Assembly: GCA_903861235.1 (NCBI GenBank)
Contig: CAIOTP010000311.1
Span: forward strand, 1 to 7,135
Reading direction: 5' to 3'
Source: an uncultured bacterium
GTDB lineage: Bacteria; Planctomycetota; Phycisphaerae; Phycisphaerales; SM1A02
DNA: 7,135 nucleotides
A program made the position numbers and the translations under genes. A model generated the notes under the pieces. The model did not search any database. It was not told the origin of the DNA and was given only the letters and a program-made list of their open reading frames with translations. Below, one piece after another: positions 6,037 to 7,135 of this stretch; position 1 is the stretch's first letter; every line of letters begins with the position of its first letter.

Positions 6037-6744
6037 TCAGTCGCGAGGATCGATCGCGGCGGCGCGGGCGCGGGCCTGCGGCTCGGCGGTCGGGTGACCG
6101 GCGTGGCCATGGTCCCGCAGCACCTGCAGCACGCGCTCGTCGGTGACCTGCTCGAAGCTCCGATAGAACTGTCCGACCGCCCAGAACTCCCGGGGTTCCT
6201 GCAGGCAGACCACCTGGTCGGCGAGCGAGCGCACCTCCGCGAGCCGGTCCACCTGAGCCACCGGGATCGCCGCGATCAGTTCGCGCGGCCGGCTTGCACG
6301 CACCGTGCGGAGCGCCGCCATCAGGGTGGCCCCGGTCGCCACGCCGTCGTCCACCACGATCACGGTCCGGTCGGCGATGCCCGCCAGAGGCCGGACGGAA
6401 CGGAACAGAGCCCGCCTGCGTTCGATCTCCTCGCGCTGGTGGGCCTTCTCACGCTCGATCCAGTGTCGACCGCCGTCGGTGATGACACGGCCATGATTGT
6501 TCAGGTGCACCTCACCTGTCTCGGAAATGGCGCCCAGGGCCAGCTCGGGCTGTCCCGGTGACCGCAGCTTTCGGGCCAGCACCACGTCCAGGTCCGCGTG
6601 GAGGGCTCGTGCGATCGGCAACGCCACCTCGATTCCGCCTCGCGGCACCGCAAGCACCAGCGGTCGATGGTGTGGCAGGCCCCGGAGCCGTTCCGCGAGC
6701 TGGCGGCCCGCGTCGGCACGGTCCTGAAAGCACATCTGGATCAT
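6037..6744 (-). CDS. phosphoribosyltransferase family protein (type I PRTase fold)
   Basis: This encodes 235 residues and should be cytoplasmic. Near the N-terminus it has F-Q-D-R-A-D-A-G-R-Q-L-A (6-17), then L-A-V-P-R-G-G (31-37) and R-K-L-x-x-P-G-Q-P-E-L-A-L-G-A (58-72). Residues 128-140, V-I-V-V-D-D-G-V-A-T-G-A-T, are the PRPP-binding loop of type I phosphoribosyltransferases. This subfamily is widespread next to, or fused with, dienelactone-hydrolase-like domains; its true substrate is not settled. The start at 6744 is chosen because its ATG overlaps the upstream hydrolase stop as ATGA and the family's N-terminal motif begins right there. A start at 6870 would add 42 residues that lie inside the hydrolase coding region. 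The last 25 residues are Ala/Arg-rich and outside the fold. The stop lies three bases from that of the convergent CotH gene. Confidence 0.88.
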   Translation of the reverse strand: MIQMCFQDRADAGRQLAERLRGLPHHRPLVLAVPRGGIEVALPIARALHADLDVVLARKLRSPGQPELALGAISETGEVHLNNHGRVITDGGRHWIEREKAHQREEIERRRALFRSVRPLAGIADRTVIVVDDGVATGATLMAALRTVRASRPRELIAAIPVAQVDRLAEVRSLADQVVCLQEPREFWAVGQFYRSFEQVTDERVLQVLRDHGHAGHPTAEPQARARAAAIDPRD

Positions 6745-7135
6745 CGCAGCCCCGGTCGCAGCAGGTGCGTGCTGAACCAGTCGCGTGCGTGGTTGCAGAC
6801 CTGCTCCAACGCCCCGGGCTCCTCGAAGAGATGCGTGGCTCCCTCGACCAGCGTGAGCTGCTTCACGCAACGCAGCTGCGCGTAGGCCTGACGGTTGAGC
6901 TCCAGCACGTCGAAATCATGGCTGCCGACCAGCAGAAGCGTGGGGGCCCCGACCCGGTCGAGCCAGAAACGGGCCAGGTCCGGCCGCCCACCTCGCGAGA
7001 CGACCGCGTGCATGCGGGCCTCGCGTGCCGCCGCGACCAGGGCCGCGGCGGCGCCGGTGCTGGCTCCGAACAGGCCGATCGGCAGGCGCCGGGTCGGGGG
7101 GTGCGAACGACACCACCGGCCGGCTTCGAGGAGGC
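6741..7135 (-). CDS. alpha/beta hydrolase, dienelactone hydrolase-like, 3' part (5' end outside window)
   Basis: The minus-strand frame is open to the window edge, giving 130 C-terminal residues. The nucleophile elbow G-A-S-T-G carries the candidate catalytic Ser (codon at 7061-7059, visible residue 25). L-L-V-G-S-H-D-F-D supplies the candidate Asp (residue 73) and E-G-A-T-H-L-F the candidate His (residue 101), in the order and spacing of dienelactone hydrolase-type enzymes. S-R-G-G-R-P-D between Ser and Asp also fits the subfamily found with PRTases. The product is probably a cytoplasmic esterase or hydrolase of unknown substrate. Its TGA overlaps the ATG of the phosphoribosyltransferase by four bases, so the two are co-transcribed and probably translationally coupled. 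Any promoter lies outside the window. Confidence 0.85.
   Translation of the reverse strand, partial: LLEAGRWCRSHPPTRRLPIGLFGASTGAAAALVAAAREARMHAVVSRGGRPDLARFWLDRVGAPTLLLVGSHDFDVLELNRQAYAQLRCVKQLTLVEGATHLFEEPGALEQVCNHARDWFSTHLLRPGLR

Noticed and set aside
6031..6060. Terminator between the CotH and PRTase genes
   Set aside because: Only three bases separate the stops. No stem with a T run is visible on either strand, so any termination signal would have to lie inside coding sequence and cannot be shown.
1..7135. Mobile element, CRISPR array, tRNA or rRNA
   Set aside because: No transposase or integrase, no direct repeats with regular spacers, no cloverleaf and no rRNA-like sequence were seen on either strand.

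Overview
The window looks like chromosomal DNA from a GC-rich planctomycete, most likely of the Phycisphaerae. This is an inference. It rests on two unrelated secreted proteins that end in the same 55-residue, cysteine-framed, double dockerin-like tail. It also rests on secreted CotH-kinase/lamin-tail and RCC1-repeat proteins, which are typical of that group. No rRNA, marker gene or database match was available to confirm it.

Layout, left to right. (1) 1-354 (+) is the 3' end of a bacterial deoxyhypusine-synthase-like gene. (2) 355-478 is a gap with a possible GC hairpin and a clear Shine-Dalgarno. (3) 479-2455 (+) encodes a secreted 658-residue protein with about fourteen short RCC1-type repeats, probably two seven-bladed propellers, plus the dockerin-like tail. 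(4) 2476-3282 (-) encodes a secreted LolA/DUF2092-like hypothetical protein, convergent with the RCC1 gene. (5) 3283-3441 is a divergent intergenic region with nested CCGGAG/CTCCGG repeats and a promoter-like TTGTCT-16-TAGATT ending five bases before the next start codon. (6) 3442-6033 (+) encodes a secreted 863-residue protein with a lamin-tail domain, a chitobiase-C-like domain, a CotH kinase domain, an InlB-type repeat and the same dockerin-like tail. (7) 6037-6744 (-) encodes a PRPP-loop phosphoribosyltransferase, convergent with the CotH gene across three bases. (8) 6741-7135 (-) is the 3' part of a dienelactone-hydrolase-like alpha/beta hydrolase. Its stop overlaps the phosphoribosyltransferase start as ATGA, so the two are probably translationally coupled.

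Functionally, the middle of the window is an extracytoplasmic block: two tail-bearing surface or secreted proteins and a lipoprotein-carrier-like protein. It is flanked by cytoplasmic enzymes, polyamine/DHS-like on the left and PRTase plus hydrolase on the right. Apart from the last two genes there is no sign of an operon, because neighbouring genes mostly alternate in direction. The most interesting element is the shared tail. Each half is an EF-hand-like loop closed by cysteines exactly 25 residues apart, with identical spacing in both proteins. One of the two proteins carries a predicted secreted kinase domain.
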